Below are positions 30,745-38,219 of a DNA stretch of 39,024 nt, one piece after another. How positions within the stretch are numbered: position 1 is the first letter of the stretch; the number at the start of each line of letters is the position of its first letter. Under the pieces are notes generated by a model. That model saw only the letters and a program-made list of their open reading frames with translations. It made no database searches and was not told the DNA's origin. Where the stretch lies: contig URTL01000004.1 of assembly GCA_900550785.1 (NCBI GenBank), positions 1 to 39,024 of the forward strand, read 5' to 3'. A program made the position numbers and the translations under genes. This DNA is from an uncultured Collinsella sp. GTDB lineage: Bacteria > Actinomycetota > Coriobacteriia > Coriobacteriales > Coriobacteriaceae.

Positions 30745-30772
30745 ATAGTAGCGCTGATGTCCATTTTTACAA
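30745..30772 (-). promoter_or_regulatory. Promoter of the ABC transporter operon
   Basis: On the minus strand TTGTAA (30772-30767), a 16-base spacer and TACTAT (30750-30745), 64 bases before the lipoprotein start. A fair match to a housekeeping promoter. Confidence 0.5.
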
Positions 30773-30841
30773 CAGCCTGGCGGGTTTTTTAATACAGAAT
30801 CGGATGGGCGGTACGGGTAGTCGAATGGGCGGCGGAGGGTC

Positions 30842-31627
30842 TTATGCGGCGGAGGAGGCGTCGTCCTCGTCTAGGGCGGCGAAGAGCTTCTTGCCGTCGA
30901 GGAGACGTGTGGTGACGTTTCTCATTCGGCCAATCTCTACGGTACGCAACGTGTCATCGGCGCCTCGGGCGTCGTAGACCGTTCCCAGCAGATACGAGAT
31001 GCCATCGCGCTGCCTGATGGCAAAGGGACGGAGTGTCATCCGTGCTGCTTCGGTTTCGCCGCGTGTCGTGACGCTCGAAATATCAAAACTCACCGTGGTT
31101 CCGTGGTCGATGGCCTGCTCGACGAGCTCGCACGTGTCGATGCGCTTGATGGGCGTGCGTGTTGCCTTGGTAGCCTTGCTGCCTGCGCTTGGAGCGGGTT
31201 CGGGTGTATCGAGGTAGCCGCGAACGTCGGCGCTCGCCATGGCAACTAAGTGCTGCGCCATGCTCTTGCGGATAGCGATAGGCGTGGAGCGGTTGCGCAT
31301 GACCATACCGTGGAGCCGGATGATCTCTTCATCGGTGAGCGGGCGGGTAAGAAGTTTGTAGCCCACGCCGCGTTTGTACTCAATTTCGTATCCGGCATGG
31401 CGAAGCGCGGAGATGGCGGTGTAGATGCTGCGCCGCGCCGCCGAGATGGGCATGCGGGCGGGGTCGTTGGGATGGGCGAGGAGCTCGACCAGCTCGTCGG
31501 AAAGCAGTGCCTTGTCCTCGCCGGTGTTCTCGCTCAAGAGCTGCAGGATGCGTACGGCACGATAGGCTGCCATCGAGGCGGAGCCCCTGGTCGTGGTCTC
31601 GTAGTTTTCAACAACGGCTTCGGTCAT
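30842..31627 (-). CDS. WYL-domain transcriptional regulator
   Basis: A regulator of about 261 residues. The N-terminal part (20-100) is a winged helix-turn-helix (AYRAVRILQLLSENTG, RRSIYTAISALRHAGYEIEYKRGVGYKLL). The C-terminal part (about 155-245) resembles a WYL ligand-binding domain: TVSFDISSV, LRPFAIRQRDGISYLLGTVYDA, and TVEIGRMRNVTTR. The Trp of the WYL motif is replaced (SYL), a common variation. ATG 31627 is preferred because GGAAAGGA then has proper spacing; a GTG nine bases earlier is too close. Ligand and targets are unknown. Confidence 0.8.
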   Translation of the reverse strand: MTEAVVENYETTTRGSASMAAYRAVRILQLLSENTGEDKALLSDELVELLAHPNDPARMPISAARRSIYTAISALRHAGYEIEYKRGVGYKLLTRPLTDEEIIRLHGMVMRNRSTPIAIRKSMAQHLVAMASADVRGYLDTPEPAPSAGSKATKATRTPIKRIDTCELVEQAIDHGTTVSFDISSVTTRGETEAARMTLRPFAIRQRDGISYLLGTVYDARGADDTLRTVEIGRMRNVTTRLLDGKKLFAALDEDDASSAA

Positions 31628-31803
31628 AGCGCCCACGTCCTTTCCGTTTTGGGTGGCGACGGTATGGAGCCTAGGATGCGTGGCTTTCCCAGGGGTGCAG
31701 GGCGCTCTGGGCGGTCAGTAGCCGTCGGCAAACGGCGGGTCGAGTTTTCAACAACCCTGCCTAACTGACCAAAACCTTGCCAAAAGCTTGACGGATGCTG
31801 TTG

Positions 31804-31839
31804 AAAAAAGCGCCTCTCGGCAGATGTCGAGAGGCGCTT
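31804..31839 (-). terminator. Terminator of asnS
   Basis: A perfect 12-bp stem AAGCGCCTCTCG (31808-31819) with CGAGAGGCGCTT (31828-31839). On the minus strand it ends in TTTTTTC, 46 bases past the asnS stop. Confidence 0.9.
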
Positions 31840-31885
31840 GTGTGACGAGCGTTGGCGAGTGGCGACGCGAGATGGCGTCCGACGA

Positions 31886-33289
31886 TTAGAAGTCGGCGTT
31901 ACCCACGGTACGCGGGTGCGGCAGGACGTCGCGGATGTTGCCCACGCCGGTCAGATACATGACCAAGCGCTCGAAGCCCAGGCCGTAGCCGGCGTGCTTG
32001 CAGGAGCCGTAGCGGCGCAGGTCAAGGTAGTACTTGTACTGCTCGGGATTCATACCCAGGTCCTTGATGCGGGCCTCGAGCAGATCCAGGCGCTCCTCGC
32101 GCTGTGAGCCGCCGATAATCTCGCCGATACCGGGAACCAGGCAGTCGGCGGCGGCGACGGTCTTGCCGTCCTCGTTCATGCGCATGTAGAAGGCCTTGAT
32201 CTCGGCCGGGTAGTCGGTTACGAAGGTCGGGCGCTTAAAGTGCTCCTCGGTCAGGAAACGCTCGTGCTCGGTTTGCAGGTCGATGCCCCAGCTCACGGGA
32301 TAGTCAAACTTGTGACCCGCAGCGACTGCCTGCTCCAGGATCTCGACGGCCTCGGTATAGGTGACGCGGGCAAAGTCGGAGTTGGCGACATGGTCCAGGC
32401 GCTCGAGCAGACCTTTGTCCACAAACTTGTTGAGCATGTTGAGCTCGTCGGGGCAGGTGGCCATAACGTCCTTAAGGACGTACTTGAGCATAGCCTCGGC
32501 GTTATCCATGTAGTCGTTGAGGTCGGCAAATGCCATCTCGGGCTCAATCATCCAAAACTCGGCGGCGTGGCGCGTGGTGTTGGAGTTTTCGGCGCGGAAG
32601 GTGGGGCCAAAGGTGTACACGTCGCCAAAGGCCATGGCAAAGTTCTCGGCATTGAGCTGGCCGGACACGGTGAGGCTCGCATGCTTGCCAAAGAAGTCCT
32701 GGCTCCAGTCGACCTCGCCGGACTCGGTGAGGGGCGGGTTTTTGGGGTCGAGCGTGGTCACGCGGAACATCTCGCCGGCGCCCTCGCAGTCACTCGTGGT
32801 GATGATGGGGGTGTTGACGTAGACAAAGCCCTGCTCCTGGAAGAAGCGGTGGATGGCGGCAGCCGCGACAGAGCGGATGCGGAACACGGCGCGGAACAGG
32901 TTGGTGCGCGGGCGCAGGTGCTGCTGGGTGCGCAGGAACTCGACGGTTGCTCGCTTCTTCTGCAGCGGGTAATCCGGAGCGCTGACGCCCTCGACCTCGA
33001 TGGAGGTGGCAGAAAGCTCGAAGGGCTGGGGCGCATCGGGGGTCAGCTTGACGGTGCCGGTGCAAATGAGTGCGGCCGAGACGTTTTGATGGGCGATCTC
33101 GTCGTAGTTGTCGAGTGCCTCGCGGTTCATGACGACCTGCAGGTCGCGGAAGCAGCTGCCGTCGTTGAGCGTAACAAAGCCAAAGTTCTTCATGTCGCGG
33201 ACGGACTTGACCCAGCCGGCGACGGTGACGGTCTGGCCGCCGAGCGACTCGGCATCGGCATAGAGCTGCGCGATTTTGGTGCGGTTCAC
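31886..33289 (-). CDS. asnS: Asparaginyl-tRNA synthetase
   Basis: A 467-residue class IIb synthetase that charges tRNA-Asn. The N-terminal OB fold (VTVAGWVKSVRDMKNFGFVTLNDGS) binds the anticodon. Motif 2 is FRAENSNTTRHAAEFWMIEPE (with the Asn-specific region), motif 3 GLGFERLVMYLTG. GTG 33289 is the likely start: GGGAGG lies just upstream and the length matches E. coli AsnS (466). A frame reaching 33355 would add 22 unrelated residues. It has its own terminator. Confidence 0.95.
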   Translation of the reverse strand: MNRTKIAQLYADAESLGGQTVTVAGWVKSVRDMKNFGFVTLNDGSCFRDLQVVMNREALDNYDEIAHQNVSAALICTGTVKLTPDAPQPFELSATSIEVEGVSAPDYPLQKKRATVEFLRTQQHLRPRTNLFRAVFRIRSVAAAAIHRFFQEQGFVYVNTPIITTSDCEGAGEMFRVTTLDPKNPPLTESGEVDWSQDFFGKHASLTVSGQLNAENFAMAFGDVYTFGPTFRAENSNTTRHAAEFWMIEPEMAFADLNDYMDNAEAMLKYVLKDVMATCPDELNMLNKFVDKGLLERLDHVANSDFARVTYTEAVEILEQAVAAGHKFDYPVSWGIDLQTEHERFLTEEHFKRPTFVTDYPAEIKAFYMRMNEDGKTVAAADCLVPGIGEIIGGSQREERLDLLEARIKDLGMNPEQYKYYLDLRRYGSCKHAGYGLGFERLVMYLTGVGNIRDVLPHPRTVGNADF

Positions 33290-33397
33290 GTATCCTCCCA
33301 TAACGGTTGAATGATAGTTATCCATACAGTTCGATATTCTAGCAGCTCGGCTCATTTGGGCTATACAGATAAGGCATTGGCGGGATGGTTTTTCAAA

Positions 33398-33434
33398 CGA
33401 AAAGCGCCCGCGGCCAAATGGTCGCGGGCGCTTG
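33398..33434 (-). terminator. Terminator of the EIIA gene
   Basis: AAGCGCCCGCGGCC (33402-33415) pairs with GGTCGCGGGCGCTT (33420-33433) around a 4-base loop with one wobble. It ends in TTTTCG on the minus strand, 37 bases after the stop. Confidence 0.85.
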
Positions 33435-33470
33435 ACGAGGTGCCTTTTGGCTGTGTGGCGCGGGGCCTGG

Positions 33471-34034
33471 CTACTTGGTCTTGGCTACCAACAGCGGGTC
33501 GCCAAGCTTGACGAGCGGGTTGCCGCCGATAAGCGTTCCAGACTCGCCGACATGGTCGATGCTCTTAAGACGATCGAGCTCGGAGACGATGACGGTCACG
33601 ATGTCCTCGTGACCAGCGGCCTTAATGGCCTCGCGGTCGAAGCTGATGAGCGGCTGGCCTGCCTTGACCACATCGCCCATCTCGACAAAGCGGGCAAAAC
33701 CCTTGCCGTTCATTTCCACGGTGCCCAGGCCAACATGGATGAACACGCGAAGACCGTCCTCGGTGATCATGCCAATGGAGTGGTTGGTGACGGTGGTGGC
33801 GCCGATGCGGCCGTTGGCGGGCGCATAGATGGTGCCGGTAATGGGCTCGATGCCATAGCCCTGGCCAAGCATGCCCGAGGCGATGGTCTCGTCGGGAACC
33901 TCATCCAGGTTGACGAGCACGCCGTTGACGGGGGCGTAGATGACGCCTTCGCGGGTGGCGAAGCTTGCCGCGGGCGGAACGGATGCCTCGCCCGCCGAGG
34001 TGAAGGTGGACTTAAGCGAATCGAGCAGACCCAT
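33471..34034 (-). CDS. PTS glucose-type EIIA protein
   Basis: A 187-residue stand-alone EIIA of the glucose class, which takes phosphate from HPr and passes it to sugar-specific EIIB domains. VYAP-like strands IYAPVNGVLVNLDEVPD and IYAPANGRIGATTVTNHSIGMIT carry the first active-site His; VFIHVGLGTVEM carries the phosphorylated His (about 100). The start ATG 34034 follows TTGGAGG. It could serve both PTS permeases here that lack EIIA (13264 and 38220). An upstream GAAACGTTTC palindrome suggests LacI-family or catabolite control. Confidence 0.93.
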   Translation of the reverse strand: MGLLDSLKSTFTSAGEASVPPAASFATREGVIYAPVNGVLVNLDEVPDETIASGMLGQGYGIEPITGTIYAPANGRIGATTVTNHSIGMITEDGLRVFIHVGLGTVEMNGKGFARFVEMGDVVKAGQPLISFDREAIKAAGHEDIVTVIVSELDRLKSIDHVGESGTLIGGNPLVKLGDPLLVAKTK

Positions 34035-34081
34035 AGTTGCCTCCAACTTAAATAGGCGCATATCGCGCGCTTGGTTTGCCG

Positions 34082-34091
34082 GAAACGTTTC
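34082..34091 (-). promoter_or_regulatory. Candidate LacI-type operator before the EIIA gene
   Basis: GAAACGTTTC is a perfect palindrome 48 bases upstream of the EIIA start, in the context TGAAACGTTTCC on the minus strand, close to LacI/CcpA-family sites. Confidence 0.35.
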
Positions 34092-34249
34092 ATACCTGTT
34101 TCGCGGCTTGGTCAACGCCCCTATTTTACGCTGCTCAACGATACCTCTGAACTGGGATTATGTGATATATCAGTTGGAGGGAAACTTATTGCCGGAGAGT
34201 TTCTACGTCCTGCACCCAACTGGGGTACGCTTAGATGCGAAATAAGAGT

Positions 34250-34264
34250 GCGCAAAATTTGCGC
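34250..34264 (+). promoter_or_regulatory. Palindrome before the hydrolase gene
   Basis: GCGCAAAATTTGCGC is a perfect palindrome ending four bases before the GGGAG ribosome site of the hydrolase gene. It may be an operator; no cognate regulator is adjacent. Confidence 0.35.
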
Positions 34265-34277
34265 GAAGGGAGCACAT

Positions 34278-35180
34278 ATGATTGTCGAGAACCATGCGCT
34301 GTGGGGCGAGGAGCCGACCGAGGATTATCCGGCGACCTTTACGTATCTGGGTGCCGAGCCGCTGCCCGATAAACCGAATGGCCGCCGCCCCGCGGTGATC
34401 ATCTGCGGCGGAGGCGGGTTTACGCATATCGCTCCGCACGAGCAGGACCCGGTGGCGTTTGCATTTTTGGACCGCGGCTACCAGGCCTTTGTGCTCAACT
34501 ATGTCACGAGTTCTACGGGTGACGTGAGCTTTCCGCACCCCCAGGCAGATCTTGCCAAGATGGTCGCCACGGTGCGCGCGAATGCCGACGAGTGGCATGT
34601 CGACCCCAAGTGCGTGTGCGTCGTGGGCTTTTCTGCTGGCGGCATGATTTGCGCCTCGCTGGCAACACAGTGGAAGACCGGCCCCTTCGCGGCACTTGCC
34701 GGGGCGCGTCCGGACGACATTCGTCCCGATGCCGTGGTGTTGGGCTATCCATTGCTCGACTTTGCCTATGTGCGTGACATGCAGACGCGCGATCCGCGCA
34801 TTGACTTGCGTGTGCCCAAGACGGGCGGCAAGACGGGGCGCGATCTGCTCAACGACTACCTGTCGATGGTGACGGGTGGCGAGGCAACTGACGAGCATTT
34901 GGCCGATATCTGCCCCACCACGCATGTTTCGCGCCAGATGCCACCGACCTTTGTGTGGGGCGTGTCCGACGACAAGACGGCGCCGATCGCGCAGGTCTAC
35001 CCGTTTGCGCAGCGCATGGCCGAGGAGGGCGTTGCATGCGAGATGCACGTCTTCGACCAGGGTGGTCACGGCCTTTCGCTCGGCAACGCCAACACCGCGG
35101 TCGACAACGAGGACAAGCAGGTGGCGGTCCGCCCTTGGATTCGCCTAGCCTTCCGCTTCCTGGAGCGCCACGGGTTTTAG
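34278..35180 (+). CDS. Alpha/beta hydrolase, acetyl-esterase-like
   Basis: A 300-residue cytosolic alpha/beta hydrolase. The oxyanion segment is VIICGGGGFTHIAPHE, the nucleophile elbow CVVGFSAGGMI (Ser about 119), a candidate acid in WGVSDDKTAP, and the catalytic His in QGGHGLSLGN (about 262). This pattern fits the BD-FAE/xylan acetyl-esterase group that deacetylates plant sugars. It starts at ATG 34278 after GAAGGGAG. A longer frame from 34071 crosses the EIIA leader and is not credible. Neighbouring sugar-PTS genes agree with a carbohydrate role but do not prove it. Confidence 0.87.
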   Translation: MIVENHALWGEEPTEDYPATFTYLGAEPLPDKPNGRRPAVIICGGGGFTHIAPHEQDPVAFAFLDRGYQAFVLNYVTSSTGDVSFPHPQADLAKMVATVRANADEWHVDPKCVCVVGFSAGGMICASLATQWKTGPFAALAGARPDDIRPDAVVLGYPLLDFAYVRDMQTRDPRIDLRVPKTGGKTGRDLLNDYLSMVTGGEATDEHLADICPTTHVSRQMPPTFVWGVSDDKTAPIAQVYPFAQRMAEEGVACEMHVFDQGGHGLSLGNANTAVDNEDKQVAVRPWIRLAFRFLERHGF

Positions 35181-35207
35181 TTACGGCGTTTTACCAAACG
35201 CCGTAAC
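35180..35207 (+). terminator. Hairpin at the hydrolase stop
   Basis: GTTACGGCGTTT (35180-35191) pairs exactly with AAACGCCGTAAC (35196-35207) around TACC, beginning in the stop codon. No T-run follows, so termination may be weak. Confidence 0.55.
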
Positions 35208-35218
35208 CACTTGACGCT

Positions 35219-35321
35219 GCAAGCCCGCCAGGGCGGCAATCTGCCTTTCAACTTCGGCGGCATGACCAGAAGGTCAATGCCGCCTCGTTTCAGGGCACCT
35301 TGCTCGCCCTGGCGGGCTTTC
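35219..35321 (-). repeat. Nested palindromic repeat element, copy 2
   Basis: The outer arms AAGCCCGCCAGGGCG (35221-35235) and 35305-35319 are perfectly complementary. The inner stem GGCGGCAT (35256-35263) with ATGCCGCC (35277-35284) encloses GACC/GGTC. Its inner 65 bases align with the reverse complement of 9393-9497. On the minus strand it can be read as GALKRGGIDLLVMPPKLKGR, similar to ALKEEGIDLVVMP in copy 1. This sits in the 364-base gene-free stretch before feoAB; the rest of that gap holds two GGGGAC repeats and the possible iron box. Confidence 0.6.
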
Positions 35322-35361
35322 GCTGTTCGCGCCAAAACATCGGCGTTGCCATGGCCCAGAT

Positions 35362-35410
35362 GCGGCACTTGGGGACGTTCCTTTTGTGCCGGCACTTGGG
35401 GACGGTCCTT
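35362..35410 (+). repeat. Two direct GGGGAC-type repeats (D)
   Basis: CGGCACTTGGGGACGTTCCT and CGGCACTTGGGGACGGTCCT occur 27 bases apart (35363 and 35390). The first ends in TTTTGTGC and is a near palindrome. Same GGGGAC/GTCC core as hairpins A-C and E. Confidence 0.6.
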
Positions 35411-35467
35411 GCAGCAATCTGTCGATTGAACGTCGTTGTGCGTTCGCGCTATCATGCATGGTTACAA

Positions 35468-35500
35468 TTGGTTAGCCGTGGCAAACGGTTAGCCAAGGTA
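35468..35500 (+). promoter_or_regulatory. Candidate iron-regulator (DtxR/IdeR-type) box upstream of feoAB
   Basis: GGTTAGCC occurs twice (35470-35477, 35487-35494). TTGGTTAGCCG and CGGTTAGCCAA also form an imperfect inverted repeat (9 of 11 pairs) around seven bases. The GGTTAGCC half resembles the DtxR/IdeR consensus half TTAGGTTAG. It lies about 45 bases before the feoAB start. The resemblance is partial and no regulator gene is in the window. Confidence 0.45.
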
Positions 35501-35544
35501 AACTAAATGCAACGCCCTGTGGGCGCCGGGGGAGGAACACGGAC

Positions 35545-37905
35545 GTGAAGCTCGATACACTCGAGATTGGAAAGGACGCCGTTGTCGCATCGGTGGCATC
35601 GGACGATCAGGCACTCCGACAGCATATTTTGGACATGGGTCTAACGCCGGGCACCGAAGTCACCATGATGAAGTACGCCCCCATGGGTGACCCGCTCGAG
35701 ATCCGCCTGCGTGGCTACGAGTTGACACTGCGTAAGGACGATGCCGCTCGCATCGAGCTCGTGGGTATTCACGACACCGATACGGGTCCGCGCGCTAACG
35801 CCGCAATCGGCACGACGGAGCATCCGGCCCTGGGCGAGGGGACGTATTCGCCCCGTGCGGCAAAGACGGCCGTGCCAGAGGGCGCGCCGCTGCACTTTGC
35901 CCTCGCCGGCAACCAAAACTGCGGCAAGACCACGTTATTCAACCAGCTGACGGGCTCCAACCAGCACGTCGGTAACTTTCCCGGCGTGACGGTCGACCGC
36001 AAGGATGGCACCATCCGTAACCATCCCGAGGCGAGCGTTACCGACCTGCCCGGCATTTACTCCCTGTCGCCGTACACAGGCGAGGAAGTCGTGAGCCGTC
36101 AGTTCATCCTCGACGAGCGTCCGGACGCCATCATCGACATCATTGACGCCACCAACATCGAGCGCAACCTGTACCTGACACTGCAGCTCATGGAGCTTGA
36201 CCGTCCTATGGTCATCGCGCTCAACATGATGGACGAGGTGACCGCCAACGGCGGCGCCGTAGACGTCAACTTGCTCGAGAGCCTGTTGGGCGTGCCCGTT
36301 GTCCCCATTAGCGCTGCCCGCAACGAGGGCATCGGCGAGCTGGTGGACCACGCCCTGCACGTGGCGCGGTTCCGCGAGCGCCCTGGTCGCCTGGACTTTT
36401 GCGCGCCCGACGGTCCGGACGGCGGTGCGCTGCATCGCTGCATCCACGGTATTGCTAACCTGATCGAGGACCATGCCGTGACGGCGCACATCCCGGTGCG
36501 CTTTGCGGCGACCAAGCTGGTCGAGGGCGATGCGCTGGTAACCGAGGCGCTTCACCTGGATCGCAATGAGCTCGACGCTATCGAGCACATCATCACCCAG
36601 ATGGAGGGCGAGGCCGGCACCGACCGCCTATCTGCGCTGGCCGATATGCGTTTTAGCTTTATCGGCGACGTGTGCGGGCGTTGCGTCGTCAAGCCGCACG
36701 AGAGCCGCGAGCACGTGCGCTCCGTCAAGATTGACCGCATCCTGACAGGTCGTTACACAGCCATTCCGGCGTTTCTGGTGATCATGGGCCTCGTCTTTTG
36801 GCTGACGTTTGGCGTGATCGGCGCGGCGTTGCAGGGACTCATGGAGGACGGCATCGCTGCCATCATCGCCTCGGCCGATGCGGGCCTCAAGGCGTTCGGC
36901 ACCAACGACGTAGTGCGCTCGCTGGCTGTCGACGGCGTGCTTACGGGTGTGGGCAGCGTGCTGACCTTCCTGCCGATTATCGTCGTGCTCTTTTTGTTCC
37001 TCTCCATTCTGGAAGACTCCGGATACATGGCGCGCGTGGCCTTTGTCATGGATAAGGTGTTGCGTCGCTTTGGCCTGTCGGGCCGCAGCTTTGTGCCCAT
37101 GCTCGTCGGTTTTGGCTGCACCGTGCCGGCTATCATGTCGACCCGTACGCTCCCATCCGAGCACGACCGCAAGATGACGGTCATGCTCACGCCGTTTATG
37201 AGCTGCTCAGCCAAGTTGCCGGTTTACGGCTTGCTGTGCGGGGCGTTTTTCCCGCAGGCGACGGTTCCCGCCATGGTCTCGCTCTATCTGATCGGTATCG
37301 TGGTCGGCTGTATCGCGGCTTTGGTGCTCAACCGCACGGCATTTAAGGGCGACCCGGTGCCGTTTATCATGGAGCTTCCCAATTACCGCCTGCCGAGCGT
37401 CAAGACGACGGTGATGCTGGCATGGGATAAGGCCAAGGACTTCATCACCAAGGCCTTTACCATTATCTTTGCCGCTACGGTGGTCATCTGGTTCCTGCAG
37501 ACGTTCGATATCCGCTTTAATGTGGTCGCCGACCAGTCGCAAAGCCTGCTTGCCGGTCTGGGTAGCATCATCGCGCCGGTGTTGGCCCCGCTCGGCTTTG
37601 GCGACTGGCGCGCCTCGACGGCGCTCGTCACCGGACTTATCGCCAAGGAGAGTGTCATCTCGACACTCACGGTGCTTTTGGGTGCAACCTCGCCCGCGGC
37701 ATTGTCAACCATGTTTTCGCCGTTTACCGCCTACGTGTTCTTGGTCTTTACGCTGCTGTACCCGCCTTGCGTGGCCGCTATCGGCGCTGTCAAGAGCGAG
37801 TTGGGCGCGCGCTATGCCGTGGCCGTATTCGCGTTTCAGGTCGCCGTTGCCTGGATCGTGGCGTTTGTCGTGCATTCGGCGGGCATATTGCTGGGGCTGG
37901 CTTAG
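35545..37905 (+). CDS. feoB: Ferrous iron transporter, FeoA-FeoB fusion
   Basis: A 786-residue Fe2+ importer of the cytoplasmic membrane. Residues 1-75 are a FeoA SH3-like domain (LRQHILDMGLTPGTEVTMMK, GDPLEIRLRGYELTLRKDDA), normally a separate gene. After a linker comes the FeoB G domain: G1 GNQNCGKTT (about 122-130), switch NFPGVTVD, G3 DLPGIYSLSP, G4 NMMDE. The membrane part from about 410 has the gate motifs GFGCTVPAIMSTRTL and SCSAKLPVYG. It begins at GTG 35545, about ten bases after GGGGGAGG. The preceding palindrome suggests iron control. Confidence 0.94.
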   Translation: MKLDTLEIGKDAVVASVASDDQALRQHILDMGLTPGTEVTMMKYAPMGDPLEIRLRGYELTLRKDDAARIELVGIHDTDTGPRANAAIGTTEHPALGEGTYSPRAAKTAVPEGAPLHFALAGNQNCGKTTLFNQLTGSNQHVGNFPGVTVDRKDGTIRNHPEASVTDLPGIYSLSPYTGEEVVSRQFILDERPDAIIDIIDATNIERNLYLTLQLMELDRPMVIALNMMDEVTANGGAVDVNLLESLLGVPVVPISAARNEGIGELVDHALHVARFRERPGRLDFCAPDGPDGGALHRCIHGIANLIEDHAVTAHIPVRFAATKLVEGDALVTEALHLDRNELDAIEHIITQMEGEAGTDRLSALADMRFSFIGDVCGRCVVKPHESREHVRSVKIDRILTGRYTAIPAFLVIMGLVFWLTFGVIGAALQGLMEDGIAAIIASADAGLKAFGTNDVVRSLAVDGVLTGVGSVLTFLPIIVVLFLFLSILEDSGYMARVAFVMDKVLRRFGLSGRSFVPMLVGFGCTVPAIMSTRTLPSEHDRKMTVMLTPFMSCSAKLPVYGLLCGAFFPQATVPAMVSLYLIGIVVGCIAALVLNRTAFKGDPVPFIMELPNYRLPSVKTTVMLAWDKAKDFITKAFTIIFAATVVIWFLQTFDIRFNVVADQSQSLLAGLGSIIAPVLAPLGFGDWRASTALVTGLIAKESVISTLTVLLGATSPAALSTMFSPFTAYVFLVFTLLYPPCVAAIGAVKSELGARYAVAVFAFQVAVAWIVAFVVHSAGILLGLA

Positions 37906-37980
37906 GGGCGCGTTGATGCTCCGCGCTTTTGGGCGAGCAACAATTAAACAAATATGAGCCAAAATACCGGTAATTGTCGG

Positions 37981-38007
37981 CCTGCGGGGACTGTCCTACG
38001 CTGCAGG
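37981..38007 (+). repeat. GGGGAC-type hairpin E
   Basis: CCTGC...GCAGG encloses GGAC/GTCC (core GGGGACTGTCC), 76 bases past the feoAB stop. The rest of this 314-base gap has a weak GC stem at 37907-37930 and, nearer the next gene, TCTACAA/TTGTAGA (38116-38122, 38192-38198) with ATTGC/GCAAT nested inside, a possible leader structure of the PTS gene. Confidence 0.45.
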
Positions 38008-38219
38008 TTGCCGTTCGCTGCCTATTTGCTGCCGTTTGCGGATTCGTAAATACTTGCAATCGTCGGTCGATTTAACCGCATTACGCGATGCCGATGCACA
38101 TTTTTTGTGCCCCTTTCTACAATCACTTTGTGTCTATTGCCGAGCATGTCTTCCGTTTCGCCTGTGTGGGGACGTGGGGTGCAATAGTCGTTTGTAGAGG
38201 CTCATTGAGGAGGGAATTG

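Noticed and set aside
31745..31807. TTTTCAACA/TGTTGAAAA inverted repeat between the WYL gene and asnS
   Set aside because: Short, AT-rich, with a 45-base spacer and partly inside the asnS terminator tail; not distinguishable from chance.
35177..35455. 92-codon minus-strand frame over the repeat region
   Set aside because: Composed of repeat sequence; kept only as evidence that the element retains a readable stretch, not called as a gene.
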